From NCBI RefSeq assembly GCF_019059575.1, contig NW_024883118.1, positions 1 to 64,000 on the forward strand: DNA of 64,000 nucleotides. The letters run 5' to 3'. The DNA is from Amphibalanus amphitrite (lineage: Eukaryota > Arthropoda > Thecostraca > Balanomorpha > Balanidae). The first letter of the stretch is position 1. Every line of letters starts with the position of its first letter. A program made the position numbers and the translations under genes. Positions 1 to 12,166 of the stretch are shown here, in pieces. The notes under the pieces were generated by a model that made no database searches, was not told where the DNA came from, and was given only the letters and a program-made list of their open reading frames with translations.

Positions 1-3000
1 CGTGCAGCGATGTACAATTTCACGCGCGGCCTGCGCGCCGTTTCGGTAACGGCCCGTCGCGGCGGCAGTGCACTCATATCACATGAAGTCGGAGACGAGC
101 ACGTTACTCGGGCGAGTGCCGCCTCCAGGGAGCGATCTCCACAACAGAGCCCGGCTACACCGTTCCGTCTGATGAGCTCTTCTGACAATCATCGGCTTTC
201 ATGGTCGCAGAATGGCGGCGAACAACTTTCGCGAGATGAATGCAAATAGGTCATTTCGTGTGAGACGACGCCATCCAACTTGCCGTAAGCATTCATCAAA
301 AGCCGAGTAGCCGGTCGTCTGAGGATGTCCGGGAGCGAATACCGCCTCCGGCCGACGGAGCAGACACTGCAGCACCGGCACCAGACGGAGATCACCACCG
401 ACAACAGTACCAACACAACACACAGAGCACGCAAACAGCATCACCAGCATCATAACCTGACCGCCACCGGCCAGACGCAGCACCATCGCCGACAACGTCA
501 CTGAAAACGTCACTGACAACATCTCCAACGTCACTGACGCTGTCACTGCCATCACCAACACATTTACTTACCGGCAACACCGCTGGCACAAACACAAGTA
601 TAACACCACTATCAACACCATCATCATCACTAGCACTAGGCAACATCACTGACAAGGATCTAATGGTATCAGCACCACCATCGGCACTGCCACCATCACC
701 GGGTACATCATCAGCTGCACCGGCGACGATCTAAACAACCGCCTAAAACCGTCAAGGGCAAATAACTAGTATCAACAATTATCAGCAATTATCGAGGTAA
801 ACATATACAGAGGGTATTGCTGTTAAAAGATAACGCTGAATTATTCAAATATCTTTCTCGATCTACCCCCGGCGCATCGCATACCTATTTGTAATACACC
901 ATTTGGATGGACGGATCTTTTTCATGAAAAAGTTTTATGTGCACCTTTTCTTGGTCGGTCCCGAGCACTTTCTAAAATCGATTTCGATTTCTATTTCTAA
1001 ATTTCAATTCGATTTCGATTTTTAAAAATCGAAAGAAAAAAATGTTCAATGGACTGTACCTTTCTGAGGCGCAATCTCCATGTTACCATATCGGGAACAC
1101 TTCCACGCTTCGGCCCTCATTTCTATTCTTCGCTGGGGACCCCTGCACCGTTGGCCTTCGGACGCGCGCAGCGTTGCCGTCTCAGGAAACATTAGTCGCA
1201 GCGCGGCCGGAAATGACGAGCGGAAGTTGGCCGACGTTTAACGACGCTGCCGTCCGTACAGGGCGTCCGTCCGACGGGGGACGCGTCGACGGCACGCCGA
1301 GAGACGGGACGACAGCCAGCACTGGGGAGGCAGCACAGCACCGGGGACGATCAGTTGACCTACAGGGAGGGCGTCCGGTGATAGGGCGGCGACGGCCCGA
1401 GGTCGCCAGCCAGCACTGGAGTAATGTACGACACTTAGGAGCATCAGCGGTCCTGGACCAACAGAGTGTAGGTCAGCCGAAAATATTGAGAATCGCTATG
1501 GACGCATAGATGATAAGCACCACAACAGCTTGCGGCTACGGTTGACAAATATAAGGTGCATGCTTAGTGTGACTAAAAAAAATGATAATTTCTTAAACAA
1601 TGTCATATGCCTCATGACCAATGCTTCCCGTACCGTAAGGGAATGCTAAAAATCACCTTTATTTATCAGCCTCAGCCATATTCGAACTTTTCAAATACCA
1701 CTGATTTCACACGGTTGATATCGGTAATGCTGCATTGCATATACCTATCTTTTACTGTCGTTTTTCCTCAGAACATTTTGGATACGCTTATAAATATTTC
1801 AACATTGCTCAAAGGGACGATACTGCACAAAGTACCTTCCCGCATGCGGTTTAATTTACGACTTCTGTAGATTCCACTTGAGTCTATTACGGGCCTGAGA
1901 AGCGGCGTTGGGTACTTGCCGCCCTGATTCGCGGCTATGATGGCAGCCATAATCCGGAGCTAGCATGGCCACCGGCCGTTGTGAGGCCGCAGCTATCAGC
2001 TCTGGTGGCTGTTCTATCCGTGCAGTTAACAGTTGTGTGGGCAATTACACGTCACCACCAGGCCGCGCGGCCGTTCGTCGCGGCAGAACCGCGCCACAAT
2101 GGCCGCATCATTCGACCGCCGCCGCCAGAGCTCCGGGATTGCCAATTTGCCGACTGTCCGCCGGTCATCACATTGCTTTTCCTGTTTTGAGCGAAATGGC
2201 TTTCTGAACAGGGAAGTTGCGACCATTAGGGAATCATTACGGCATCGTCTGGCGAAAAACAGCCAGCTGTAAAAGCGCTGTCGAAATTATGTGTTTACGG
2301 AAATGCAGTCGGCCGCGCGGCGGTGGCAATCCGTCCAAAGTCGCGCGGCGCCGGGGCTGGGCCTGACGGAGAGTGCCGCACAGAAGCCGGGAAAGTGAGC
2401 CGCGCCAACTTTCTGGGCTGAGGAGGCTCCTCTGGCGACATTGTAAACTGGGTGGTGGGTGTGCGGCTGTTGACAAGTCACCGGCAGCCGCCCCGGGCCG
2501 CCGGAGTGGCTCCATCCTCCAAACGGCGACTGCCGAGAGGAACGATGAATGGCGATTGTAGCAGTATTGTGTGATAGCGGCGAAAGCTAAAAAGGGTTCG
2601 AATGCTGGCGAGTGCTACCATAATCCGCTATCATGTTTGCAGCCAAGGGTATATGGTTGCATTTATGCTCACAATCGATGTGTAGGAGAGTGAGAATCGT
2701 GACATCGTTTCGAGTTTAACCTTCACGAATATGACACGCCTATGTTTTTCTATTATTTTATCAGGAAATTCGTAAACTTGACGGCTTAACTAAATGATAG
2801 GAGAAGCAACGCTAAAAAAAGCATGCCATTTGGTTCGTGAATTTCTTGTCACATGATAGGTATGTTGACAAGTTACTGAAAGCAGATATTGAGTTCAGTA
2901 TAGTTTATTCATTGATCATCTACAGGCACACACCCAATGACGGATGAAGTCATAAAGGATGAGCTTTGATATTCGTACCTTTCATCATTTCATATCATTT

Positions 3001-3002
3001 CA
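1..3002. other. Non-coding stretch, no gene seen
   Basis: No reading frame here has a recognisable domain or convincing exon structure. Around 490-555 there are imperfect repeats of the word gtcactgac, and 350-730 is rich in atcacc/accatc trinucleotide-like sequence. Around 970-1030 is a short ATTTCG-rich tract. The blocks 1130-1440 and 1950-2540 are GC-rich and CpG-rich, unlike the AT-rich DNA around them. They could be unmethylated regulatory sequence or unrecognised first exons, but nothing decides this. Confidence 0.4.
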
Positions 3003-3931
3003 TAGGGGAAGCGGGGGGAGCACCGCCACCTTAAGCATTTCTGCTCACCGAGCTGATATGCGTAGTAAAAACGAAGCTCTTTTGCATTCATGTGAAAATA
3101 GGAATGTTTTCCTACATGTTGGCATAGTTTCCAGCGCTCCATTATAAAATTTCGCTACTTTACAGACATTGAAAACAAGTCCTGCATTTTCCGTCCTCCA
3201 AAAAATGTGCGGGTAGCACCGCCACTGATGGCGATGTTATCCACAGATCGGCCTTACGGCGACAGCCACCCTTGGAAGCGTTACTGCTGTCTGAAATAGT
3301 AACTCAAACTCATATAAGACACACAAGAGTTGGTTGTTAGTTTGTCACAGATCAGACTGTTTGTTGCGGACAATATGCATACAAAGCATGACAAATTCAC
3401 GTTTATTTCGAAACATCCAGTGAAGTCAAACGTGAGGTTAAAAAACAGACGACGTTTGCGGCCTAACTAAAGCTCTTCTCCGAGCTGAGTGAATCATCAT
3501 TGCGGCTTTATCCATTTTGCCACCCCTTGGGGTAGCACCGCCGAGCATGGCGGTGTTACCCCACACACAGTCATGGACCGACAACGCCCCGACGGGAAAA
3601 CAAGCCGGGACGCGATTCTTCTGTAATTCCTTTCTCAACGAAGAGCACTTCATGCCCTCAAATTTAATGTAAAAATCAAGACATTTTGACTTGAAATGAC
3701 CACTTACTTGCTGCTCAAACATGCCAAATGATTACAACGATGGTTTGAAATTCACAAAATGGGCAATTGCGATCTCAAAATCAAATAAATCTTAGCGAAA
3801 CCTACCTCACGCGGCGTCCCGTTTCCGTTCGGACACCGAAATGGCGGGTGTTTACATTTACAATTCAGAGTTTTGCCGATAGAGAGGATGGCGGTGTTTC
3901 CCACGTGGCGGTGCTACCCCCGCTTCCCCTA
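3003..3931. mobile_element. TA-flanked inverted-repeat element (GGGGAAGC/CACCGCC family)
   Basis: The left end reads TA then GGGGAAGCGGGGGGAGCACC, and the right end is its near reverse complement (GGCGGTGCTACCCCCGCTTC then CCCTA). The terminal word (gtagcaccgcc) recurs inside in both orientations, near 3211, 3530, 3548, 3890 and 3906. The length is about 929 bp and no transposase frame is present. TA at both outer ends is what a Tc1/mariner-type insertion would leave, so I read this as a non-autonomous MITE. The family assignment is inference. Confidence 0.7.
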
Positions 3932-4904
3932 TACCTAGTCTAATAAAAAAATGACAACCATAAGTCAACAGCACTCAGGCAATAATGGAATCGCGTAATC
4001 TTTATACTGAAATTATTAGCATCGGAGATTAATGATAGGAACACATATTCAGAATAAATTTCGGTGAATTACCTACTAGCATTGAAAACAAATACTGCTT
4101 TATCTCTGTCTGAGGTATTCTAGGTCTATATAAAGTGAGTCAGCTCACATGACTCAAAGTCATAGGATGAAAAGTTACTATTATAGTTATCTGACCCATC
4201 TCTGAGTGGAAACCTCCCAAGAAATGTTGCAAAAAATATGAGGTGGTTATAGCATTTTTTCGACAGTGCGATGCCATTCCACGAAGGGAAAAGAAAAACG
4301 AGAATAGTGTATCCGATACAATGATAGCACTGTTATGACCGAGTTGTGATATTGCGTCCGAGCTGAACATCTGTCTGCGAAAACCCGGTCCACTTGGTGG
4401 CCTGGCTCGCCCGCAAACTTTTTCAATCATCTTGCCGTTGGGCATCGCAAAGTTAATCAAGACAAGGCACAAAGAGCACCCATTTTGAGGTTCGTTCATT
4501 GGACGCGGTCGCTGAAGAGCAATAAAAGACGCAGCTGTTTGTTCTGCCGAGTAATGTTGTCGGCAAAACTCTGTCGAGTGAAATTGGATGAACCAAAAGT
4601 GTCGGTTGATGTGGTACTAATGCGGTTCTAAATGGCTATCTTTCAGAGCAGCGCGAATAACGTACAAATAAGGTCTTGCGTAAAAACAATTAGACTGTGT
4701 ACAGGGCAGCCTAATCTGTGATCATACATACCAATCTATCAATCACATTCATCCATTCATCGATGAGAGCAAATTAGGAACAAACACACTGTAAGGTGTA
4801 ACTCCTCCTTTTCCTCCTGGTGTTACTCTGGGGGAAAAGTTACGGTCTCAAGTTCATCACATTTTACTGCATGTGTCGTTCTATCTGTCCTCGACTCACT
4901 CATG
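3932..4904. other. Non-coding stretch, nothing recognised
   Basis: AT-rich DNA without a supported gene. A TATA-like word (ctatataaag) lies near 4127, but no transcription unit can be tied to it. Around 4797-4835 the words ggtgtaac and ggtgttac resemble the tip of the adjacent palindrome, so a degraded relative may be present. Confidence 0.35.
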
Positions 4905-5240
4905 CACACAGAAAAATATTGACACCGTTAGCGGTGTAATTGCACAGTACATATCTGAGCACTTGAGGAAAGTTAATTTAGTCCCTTCCCCGCTTAAATT
5001 ACTCGCGCTTCCAAATGAACACCAGGAAGAAGGTAATAGAACACTGTTAGGAGGGTTGGGTGTTTTACTACATGTAGCAAAACACCCAACCCTCCTAACA
5101 GTGTTCTATTACCTTCTTCCTGGTGTTCATTTGGAAGCGCGAGTAATTTAAGCGGGGAAGGGACTAAATTAACTTTCCTCAAGTGCTCAGATTCGTACTG
5201 TGCAATTACACCGCTAACGGTGTTAATGTTTTTCTGTGTG
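4905..5240. repeat. Spacerless ~336-bp palindrome
   Basis: Arms of about 168 bp face each other with no loop; the centre of symmetry is between 5072 and 5073 (tacatgta). The outer ends read cacacagaaaaa and tttttctgtgtg. Pairing stops sharply just outside them. Only a few mismatches were seen (for example tgttttact versus agcaaaaca). Because of the symmetry, nearly the same 84-residue frame can be read from both strands, so I do not treat either as a gene. It could be a fold-back MITE or a recent inverted duplication; an assembly artefact is also possible. Confidence 0.85.
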
Positions 5241-6682
5241 TGTTTTCGGTATTCCAAGACCCTGAGGTCGTCAGCGAATGGTGTTGGTCCGGCGGACACC
5301 AATGCAGTTCCTCAGAATTAATTCACTTTCTAAAATATCCTGCTCAGAGACGTCCAAAGAGCATTTAAATCAGACTTTGAACGGCCGTGGAAGTAGTGAA
5401 TCAAATCATCCCTCATTGGGCATTGATATTTGACCATGGATTTAGAATGCCGAAAAGGGTTCTGGTTCAAACAGATATGCTTCAAATTTGAAAAAAAAAA
5501 ACACCAAATAGGTACGAGTATGATTACAAACGTTGCTTCTGATTAGCGTTAACCATTCATTACCTTCTAAGCCAAGATCACCATTCGTAGTTCGAAAATC
5601 GCAAGCAATTTATTCTAACAAGCGATACCGGTGTCTCCAACTGCCTATTCATTATTCCAGTGTCGCATTTCACAGCAATTTGACCCCCTCGGGCAATGTG
5701 GTCTGTCCCTCCACGCATAGCACATTCGCCTGTATGTCATCGTGAGCGCTGTGTGTATGTGTGTCTGCATCTGAGAGTGGATGTCCTGCACGCCACCACT
5801 ACCGATGAATTATGGCTGTTTACGAATCGAGAGCAGCGAATCGACCCAGCTTCCTCACAAGCAGATTCCCAGAAGCAAAAAACACGAATGTGATCGGGAC
5901 ACCAATAAGCCAGCAAGCACAAACGATTGTTGGGCTGAAGCTGGAAAATGGCGTTCGCTAAGAAATTAGGACCAGCTTCGGTTATATCATACTCGTATAT
6001 GCCTTCTTCGTTGGAATACTTTGGAACAGTTAGTAGTGGAAGTAAGAAGCTGTTTAAATGTGAAAGGTTTAGAAGGAGAGCTTCCTAAAATGGAATTTCA
6101 GATTTTCTCATTTAAAACCACAGTCTAAGAACCTAAGAAAGAACGGATTTAAAGTACAACCGCCTTTGATGCACGTGCCTTCATATTGCCTCAAATATAT
6201 CCGAACATTTCTCCCACGGCTTTTCACACAATTTTTTCCAAACCTATATTTCCAGCGATCAAAACGCGTGAACAGTAATTTAGGCACTTTAGCTACGTTC
6301 TTTCTTAGGTTTGTAAGACTACAGTCGGAAAATGGTGCTTGGCTTGTTTCTGCACTGCTTTGACGATACTTCGCACGTAAAAATAATGTATGTAAGATAG
6401 CCAATCGGCTTCGAGAACTGATACGCCTATGAAATCTTCAAAGCTTTTTGGCAAGTCGCGGCTGATTGCCTTGTGCCCTTTTAATAAAATTTTCAATAAT
6501 AGTACAGTGATTCACTACAGAATGACTTCAAATTGATCTTTTTAAATTTATCTCACATATTGCATTAAAATGTGCTCTGATGTCAAAACGTCTTATTTGT
6601 TATTTGTTTTTCAAATAATACGCTGTGCTGACTATATATGTGGTAAAACTAAAGAGTAATTAATATTTCGTACGAATTTGCC
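5241..6682. other. Non-coding stretch, nothing recognised
   Basis: Mostly AT-rich single-copy-looking sequence. I found no repeat structure, splice-bounded exon or RNA gene that I could support. Confidence 0.35.
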
Positions 6683-7038
6683 GGTCCCGTAGCTCAGTTG
6701 GTAGAGCGTTGGACTCCGCGTGGTGAGAGCACGCGTTCCCGGTTACAACAGTCCGGGTTCGAAGCGCGACGGGCGCTTGACATTTATGGGCCTCCTGACA
6801 GGTATGGTTGCGGTTGGTGGCAGGCCGTAGCCAGGCGAAGTCAGTGAGGGGACCGGCCGTGCGCGGCTATGTGCGCACGTTAAACTTTGGACTCTAAATT
6901 CTGCCATAGAACTGGGATTGCGCGATCGGAGGGTAGAGGGCAGGGTCACCGCAACAAGCTTCGCTTAGCGGTGGCTCTGTCCTTGTGAATCCTTCCCATC
7001 ATAAGGTTCGGACTAAATTTATAAAAAAAAAATAAAGT
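6683..7038 (+). mobile_element. tRNA-derived SINE with A-rich tail
   Basis: The head holds an A-box-like word (tagctcagttggtagagc, about 6690-6707) and a B-box-like word (gggttcgaagc, about 6755-6765), the two internal RNA polymerase III promoter elements of tRNA genes. The acceptor stem pairs only partly and the T-arm does not fold, so it is not a working tRNA. A tRNA-unrelated body of about 250 bp follows, and the unit ends in an A-rich tail at about 7020-7038. Head, body and A-rich tail in that order are diagnostic of a SINE moved by LINE machinery. No clean target duplication was seen. Confidence 0.75.
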
Positions 7039-8877
7039 AATGATCCACATCCGAAATACGTGCATCGCCCAATCATCTTCAAACTGACTCTAGAGTGCAC
7101 TGGTTGGCCAGCGACCTTAAACTTGGGTATCATTCGTTGCGTCTCGAAATGGTGCACATGATCGTTTTCTCTGTAAAGTCATAGGTAGTTTAATTCAGGC
7201 CTAACGACAACGGTGTCAAATCACCCACTCATCCAGGGCGCATGAAGAAGACCGACAGGTCTGAGACAAGGTTTAATTAGTAGCAAAATAACTAATTGCA
7301 CGCCAAACCACACCTGTATAACAGCACGGTTTCATCATCAACAAATGCCCCAGTTTTCTCCTACCCGTTGCAGGCCCACCATCCAAACTGAAGCTCTCCA
7401 GACCCGCACAGTGCCACCGCGGTCCTCCCCCGTCCCCACCTCTCGGCGCGGTCTCATTAGACCAGTGGCGTTAACTGCCTTATCAAAAACTCGTTGCTGC
7501 GGCCAATTGGTCGGCGCCATCCATCCGTGCTCGGACGGCCCGGCGCCGCGCCGGACGCTCGTCCGTCATCCGACAGTGATGACGCCGCGCCGCGCCAATG
7601 GCGGCTAATGGCGTCATCAGGCGTCACTATGCGAGACGCGCAACACCGTGTGAAGTGATGATCGTGTAGTTTGAAATGACACGCGTTGCTTGAAACAACA
7701 GTTAAGTGTAAGTTATGGCAATGGCTCGATGCCTATAAAAGAGATGTGTAATGAAAGGTAAATTAAAATTTAGTAATGGTGACCGCTTCTATGCTTGTGG
7801 TGGTAAAATCTACCTAATTGTTCAGCTTTTTTGGACGTTATTCGAAAAGGTTTTCGATTATGATGCCTCATTAAATTGTGCCATTTGATTGCGACTATCA
7901 CCTTTCGCTTGCTTTAAAAGGCAACATCTAAAAAAAATCTAGAAATCGAGCGTATTTAGACACCAAGAAATCAAGTGTTACTCAGATATGTCTCACGATG
8001 CATTACATAGCATAATGTGCCTACGCACCAGGAAATCAAACCAAAGTCCATACTGGAAGAATAGCCTGAATACCCTCCGGTTTACAATAACTTAGCATCC
8101 ACTTCACCAATATCTCCTATCGATAGCTTTGAAAGGACCAGAGCCATTCACACCCCTATTTAGGAGTGCTAGACAAAAACCGTTACGGCGTCGAGCCGGG
8201 GCCGGTTTTTGCAGCCAAGCTTTTGGAAGGAGCATCGCGTTTCTCTCGGGCGTCTCTTCATTCCGGACCAGTGTGTTTCGAAAACGAGAGCTATCTGAAT
8301 CGCACTTTCCGCCACTTTGGGACCGTGATGAGCACCCCAGCGGGCCGGAACGATAAAAGAACGCTCCTATTAAAATGGATGGTGTTGGCTAATGCCACTG
8401 GGCAACGAAAGGGACACGACGCTTTTGTAAAAAGCACAATGTGTTTTAGTAATAAGATCAAAATGGCCCAGGAACAATCCAAGATTATGGTTCTTGAACA
8501 ATTTACTGGGAATGTATGGTGAGATCGTTGCAACAATACACCTTAGAACCTTTACAGCGTTTATTTTGATAAGCGATCGGCGGTACATAAATCAGCTAAG
8601 CTGCTGCCAAGAATATGTCTGGTAACTCATATTGGGACGGCTCAATGATGATCCGCCGACATTTATCGGAGACAGCAGAGAGCTGGATCGTCATCGGCGT
8701 GCACTACGCAGCGTAATTGTCGTCATTTACATGAGCGTGGCGAATTCCTCCTCCGCTCCTCCCGTGCTAGAATCTAGAAGCTAATTGGTATTCAGCAGTT
8801 ACTTGATCGTGAGCCGTGATCTCGCGTGGCGGATCTGAAATTAAGCATTGGCAAACAGGCAAATGGCCTCACTACTA
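7039..8877. other. Non-coding stretch, no gene seen
   Basis: A GC-rich island (about 7340-7640) has frames open on both strands, which is typical of CpG-rich non-coding DNA. The rest is AT-rich. Nothing else is recognised. Confidence 0.35.
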
Positions 8878-8966
8878 CCACCATCGTCTCCGTCGCGCCG
8901 CCATCGTCTGCCGTCGCGCCGCCACCGTCTCCCGTCGCGCCGCCACCGTATCCCGTCGCGTCGCGA
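8878..8966 (+). repeat. 21-bp minisatellite (CGTCGCGCCGCCACCGTCTC-like)
   Basis: About four imperfect 21-bp units of the type cgccgccaccgtctcccgtc run in tandem. The unit length is a multiple of three, so it stays open as an alanine/valine/serine/proline-rich peptide in the plus frame. The frame runs on to about 9359 with less repetitive sequence after 9090. That part could be an exon, but it has no recognisable domain and runs into the repeat element at 9323, so I do not call a gene. Confidence 0.7.
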
Positions 8967-9322
8967 TCGTCGATGGAGTGTCGATCTCGACGCCGTCCCC
9001 TGCGGCCGGTCCTGCCGACGCTGACGGAGAACAGGGGCCGGCGGAGGACATCTGGTGCCGCGGGTGTTGTGCTACTCCCCCGGGAACCAGTGCCCCCGAA
9101 TGAGAATGGTGATGTTTATCGGAATAGGAAAGAAAGATTGGCCAAGCACGAGCTTCTTGGCATGATTAGAACGCATGTCCGTGTAGAATATCAGTCAGAC
9201 GATACACATGTGTTGTTCTGCACTTCTTCTGCAGATGTAAGCGTACCAGAACGCAGCAAGCAATATAATCGAGGCATCATCTGTGCCATTATGAGCCCGG
9301 GGTATGTGTATAGCTGTCGTCT

Positions 9323-10048
9323 TTACGGAGCGAGCGAAGCGAGCGGAGTCTTTCCTTAGACCAGTATAACGCCTTGAGGGGCGACTAACGGAGCGAGCGA
9401 GAGGGTGGGCCTTGCACGTGCGAAATTGCAAGGGGTACCTCCAACTGACTTGTGCACGGCACCCTACTAACCGGTCTCTAGCGATGTGCCAAATTTGAGC
9501 ACAATCGGCCCAGCCGTTCTCGAGATCTGGAAGCGGCACCCTGCACGTGCGCACGTGCAAAATGGGTCCCAACTGACTTGTGCACGGCACCCTACTAACT
9601 GGTCCCTAACCGTGTACCAAATTTGAGCGCTATCGGTCCAGCCGTTCTCGAGATCTGGAAACGACCCCTGCACGTGCGCACGTGCAGCAGCACCCCAACT
9701 CTGGCACATGGATATGCAGTGCCTAGTGGGTGCCTACCTACATGCCAACTTTCAGCGCAATCGGCCAAGTAGTTACCGAGATGTTGCAACAATTACAAAA
9801 CTGACACCTCTTCGTTTTGCACGTGGCACGTGCATAAGGGGTCACCCACATGCATCGGGAATAGTCCAATACTTGGTAGAAGGAATGAAGCTACCCTACA
9901 AAAATTACCGCGTGTAAATCGGTCAAGTGGTTGCTGAGATATAAGCCTCGCAAAAGCGTCCGCACGGCCGGTCGGCCGGCCGGCCGCTCATACTCAGAAA
10001 TTTCTGTTAATCTAAGGAAAGACTACGCTCGCTTCGCTCGCTCCGTAA
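9323..10048 (+). mobile_element. TIR element with CACGTG-rich tandem core, copy 1
   Basis: The ends are inverted repeats starting TTACGGAGCGAGCGAAGCGA and running about 36 bp, giving a 726-bp unit. Inside are about three diverged tandem segments of roughly 120 bp. Each has the palindromic word gcacgtgcgcacgtgc next to a phrase of the type tctcgagatctggaa. A GGCC-rich microsatellite lies near the right end. Frames run open across the core but encode only repeat-derived peptides. Two more copies lie at 14,481 and 15,372 in the opposite orientation. The superfamily is unknown. Confidence 0.75.
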
Positions 10049-10723
10049 TGGGGTTGGGAACTCGATTTTTTAAGAATGCATGAAAATGATCAAACTATTT
10101 TCACAGAATTTATGGTGCATACCATTGCCTCATAAAATCAATAAGCTGAGAGAAATGGGGGAAGAAAGATAGGAAACTTGTTTTGAAAAGTTCTTGAAAA
10201 AAGATGCTCTTGATGCTGTTACGTCACATGTCACCTTCTGCGGTTGACAAATAATGGCGCATCTGGCGCACCACAGATTACATGTTATATCAATGGGTGA
10301 AAGATGTTGTTTGCTTCACTCTGCCATTCGCGCTGTTTTTAACTTTAAATTATGCTAAAACATTTACGGATGAAATGTTCAGTGTCAAAAATTGATGTGT
10401 CGGCCGTGTACTATATTCCCACTTAACATGAGCGCGTGATAAACATTTTATGTACCTCGAATTTTCAAATGATAAAGATGATGAATCGGAGGATGCTGAA
10501 AAGCAAAAGCTCATTCCAATGTTTGGACTACTTTACGATTAAAATGTTTACATTCCCGTCCAGATTCCTGTCATCTTATTGATCATTTATTTGTTCTTTT
10601 TTATGAAAATAACTTAAGGCGTTGAGAACCGAGGTAATTTCTATCTACCGTGCCTTAACTTACCAGCAACAGCAATCTATCTGCGCCCTACGGTGGCAAG
10701 GGAGACTGTGAAAGAAGCGTAAG
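10049..10723. other. AT-rich DNA between two inverted repeat copies
   Basis: No gene is recognised. The stretch lies between two oppositely oriented copies of the CACGTG repeat (9323-10,048 and 14,481-15,185), so it may be internal to a larger degraded transposon. Confidence 0.3.
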
Positions 10724-11010
10724 ATGGATTCTAAACAATTCTTTTGTGATATACTGAAGGGCAAAGTGCAGAGAAGAGCGTACAAGTCCTGTTTTGTGCC
10801 AGGCTGTTGCAGTAGCACTTATGAAACTCCGAAAACGATCTTCGTTCATGTCCCGAACAACATTACCCTGAGGAGATGATCGTCTGCAATACCAGGAAGA
10901 GCTGATGCAAGTACTTTGAAATCCACTATCAAGTCGGTGCTATTGTTGTAATGATCACTGTGAGTTGAGATATTTTGTGCAAGGGCTGACTGTAATGCCC
11001 AGGAAATGAC
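10724..11010 (+). pseudogene. Broken THAP-type zinc-finger domain
   Basis: An ATG at 10,724 opens a 51-codon frame ending at a TGA at 10,877. Residues 20-44 match the start of a THAP domain: a C-x4-C zinc pair in CFVPGC, then the FVHVP strand. About 60 bases later, in a shifted frame (about 10,950-10,985), is a segment reading YCCNDHCELRYF. It fits the second half of the C2CH domain (the C and H ligands, then ELRYF). The two halves are separated by a stop and a frame change, so the domain is dead. THAP domains bind DNA in P-element-type transposases and in host factors. Its place between inverted repeats suggests a transposase relic, but no catalytic part was found. Confidence 0.6.
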
Positions 11011-12166
11011 CTCCATTCGCCCCCTGACCGGTCAGGGTTATAAAATTTGAGTGGATGGCGGTCCGTTTGGGGTTCAGATGTCAATTGTATTTTGTTACTG
11101 TCAAACAATACATGTTATGCTGGCAGCGAATGTGTGTAACGTCGTTTTTCGAAACAGAAGTTAGAACTGTAACGGCAGAGTGCTTGCTGGTCTCATCGTA
11201 AGTATTGTAAGTGTTGTAAGCAAAAGCATTGTCAATATTGTAAGTATTGTGAGCATTGATGTATGGTAGATATCACCTCACATGATCTCGGCTCAGATAA
11301 CCCTCTCCGGTGTCCCTGTCAGTAAATGGCACCTGGATCATTACAGATAAGATAATTTGTCATAATTCTTAAAGAATTGGGTGGTTTTGACTCGTTCACT
11401 CGAGGTGCAGGTCGCATTTCAATACTTTTCCATAGGCTTGCAATGTAAAGGTCACGACTCTGACCTAACCTCAGGTCACAGATAAAAAAATCTGAGATAT
11501 ACAAACGACACATACTGCAGGTACTGTTTTGAAGACTTGATGAGAGGAAATAACTTCGTGAAAAACTCAAGCTCTGACGTGTTTGCAAACTTTTCTGAGG
11601 TGGGGTCAACAAACCCGCTCTGGTTACCTGACCTGACCTGACCCGGCATTTTTTTTCTGAGATGTGCGCATTGAGCATTTAGGAAAAGTCACCAAATATG
11701 ACATAAAGACATAAAGACATAAATTTGCAGTACAACAAAGAGCCACTGGGGCCCATACTTGGTTGCACATTTGCACAGTCTGTACTCTGTCAAAATGCGT
11801 GCCACCTTTCCGCTTTTCTCCCTAACTTATGTGTGTGAAGTTGGCACAAAACAGCGACACATTGCAGGCATAAAGCATACCTACACCACATTACACAACA
11901 TTTTGCCACTTCATCACTTCATCAATCATTTCGTCACAACTCTTCCCTGCCCCCCCCCCCCCCCCGGCCACGCACTATCATCGCCAAATGTCTCACAAGT
12001 CCACTGCCATGCAAGGCATCTCCAAACAATTCGCATGTAAGCTCAACGGAACAGCATCAAACACCCGCAACAACATTCTGCAGACATATTGCAACCTAAT
12101 ACCAGGCATAATTTTTGCTATGAATTCACGCACATCTTACATTGATCACATGCACACATCAGATGG
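11011..12166. other. Non-coding stretch with short simple repeats
   Basis: Around 11,195-11,260 the word attgtaagt(g/a)ttgtaag is repeated a few times. A run of about 16 C lies at 11,950-11,965. The part near 12,100-12,166 is the 3' side of the adjacent LINE relic. No gene is recognised. Confidence 0.4.

Noticed and set aside
4120..4140. TATA-box promoter
   Set aside because: No gene lies downstream; such words are common in AT-rich DNA.
4873..5302. Two matching open frames on opposite strands
   Set aside because: They are the two arms of a palindrome read in both directions.
6683..6776. Possible functional tRNA gene
   Set aside because: The A and B boxes are present but the T-arm and outer acceptor pairs do not form, and a SINE body and A-rich tail follow.
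9195..9917. Open frames reading ISRTAGPI-like peptides
   Set aside because: They recur in all copies of a non-coding repeat, in several frames and both strands, and come from the ctcgagaacggct phrases. No gene structure.
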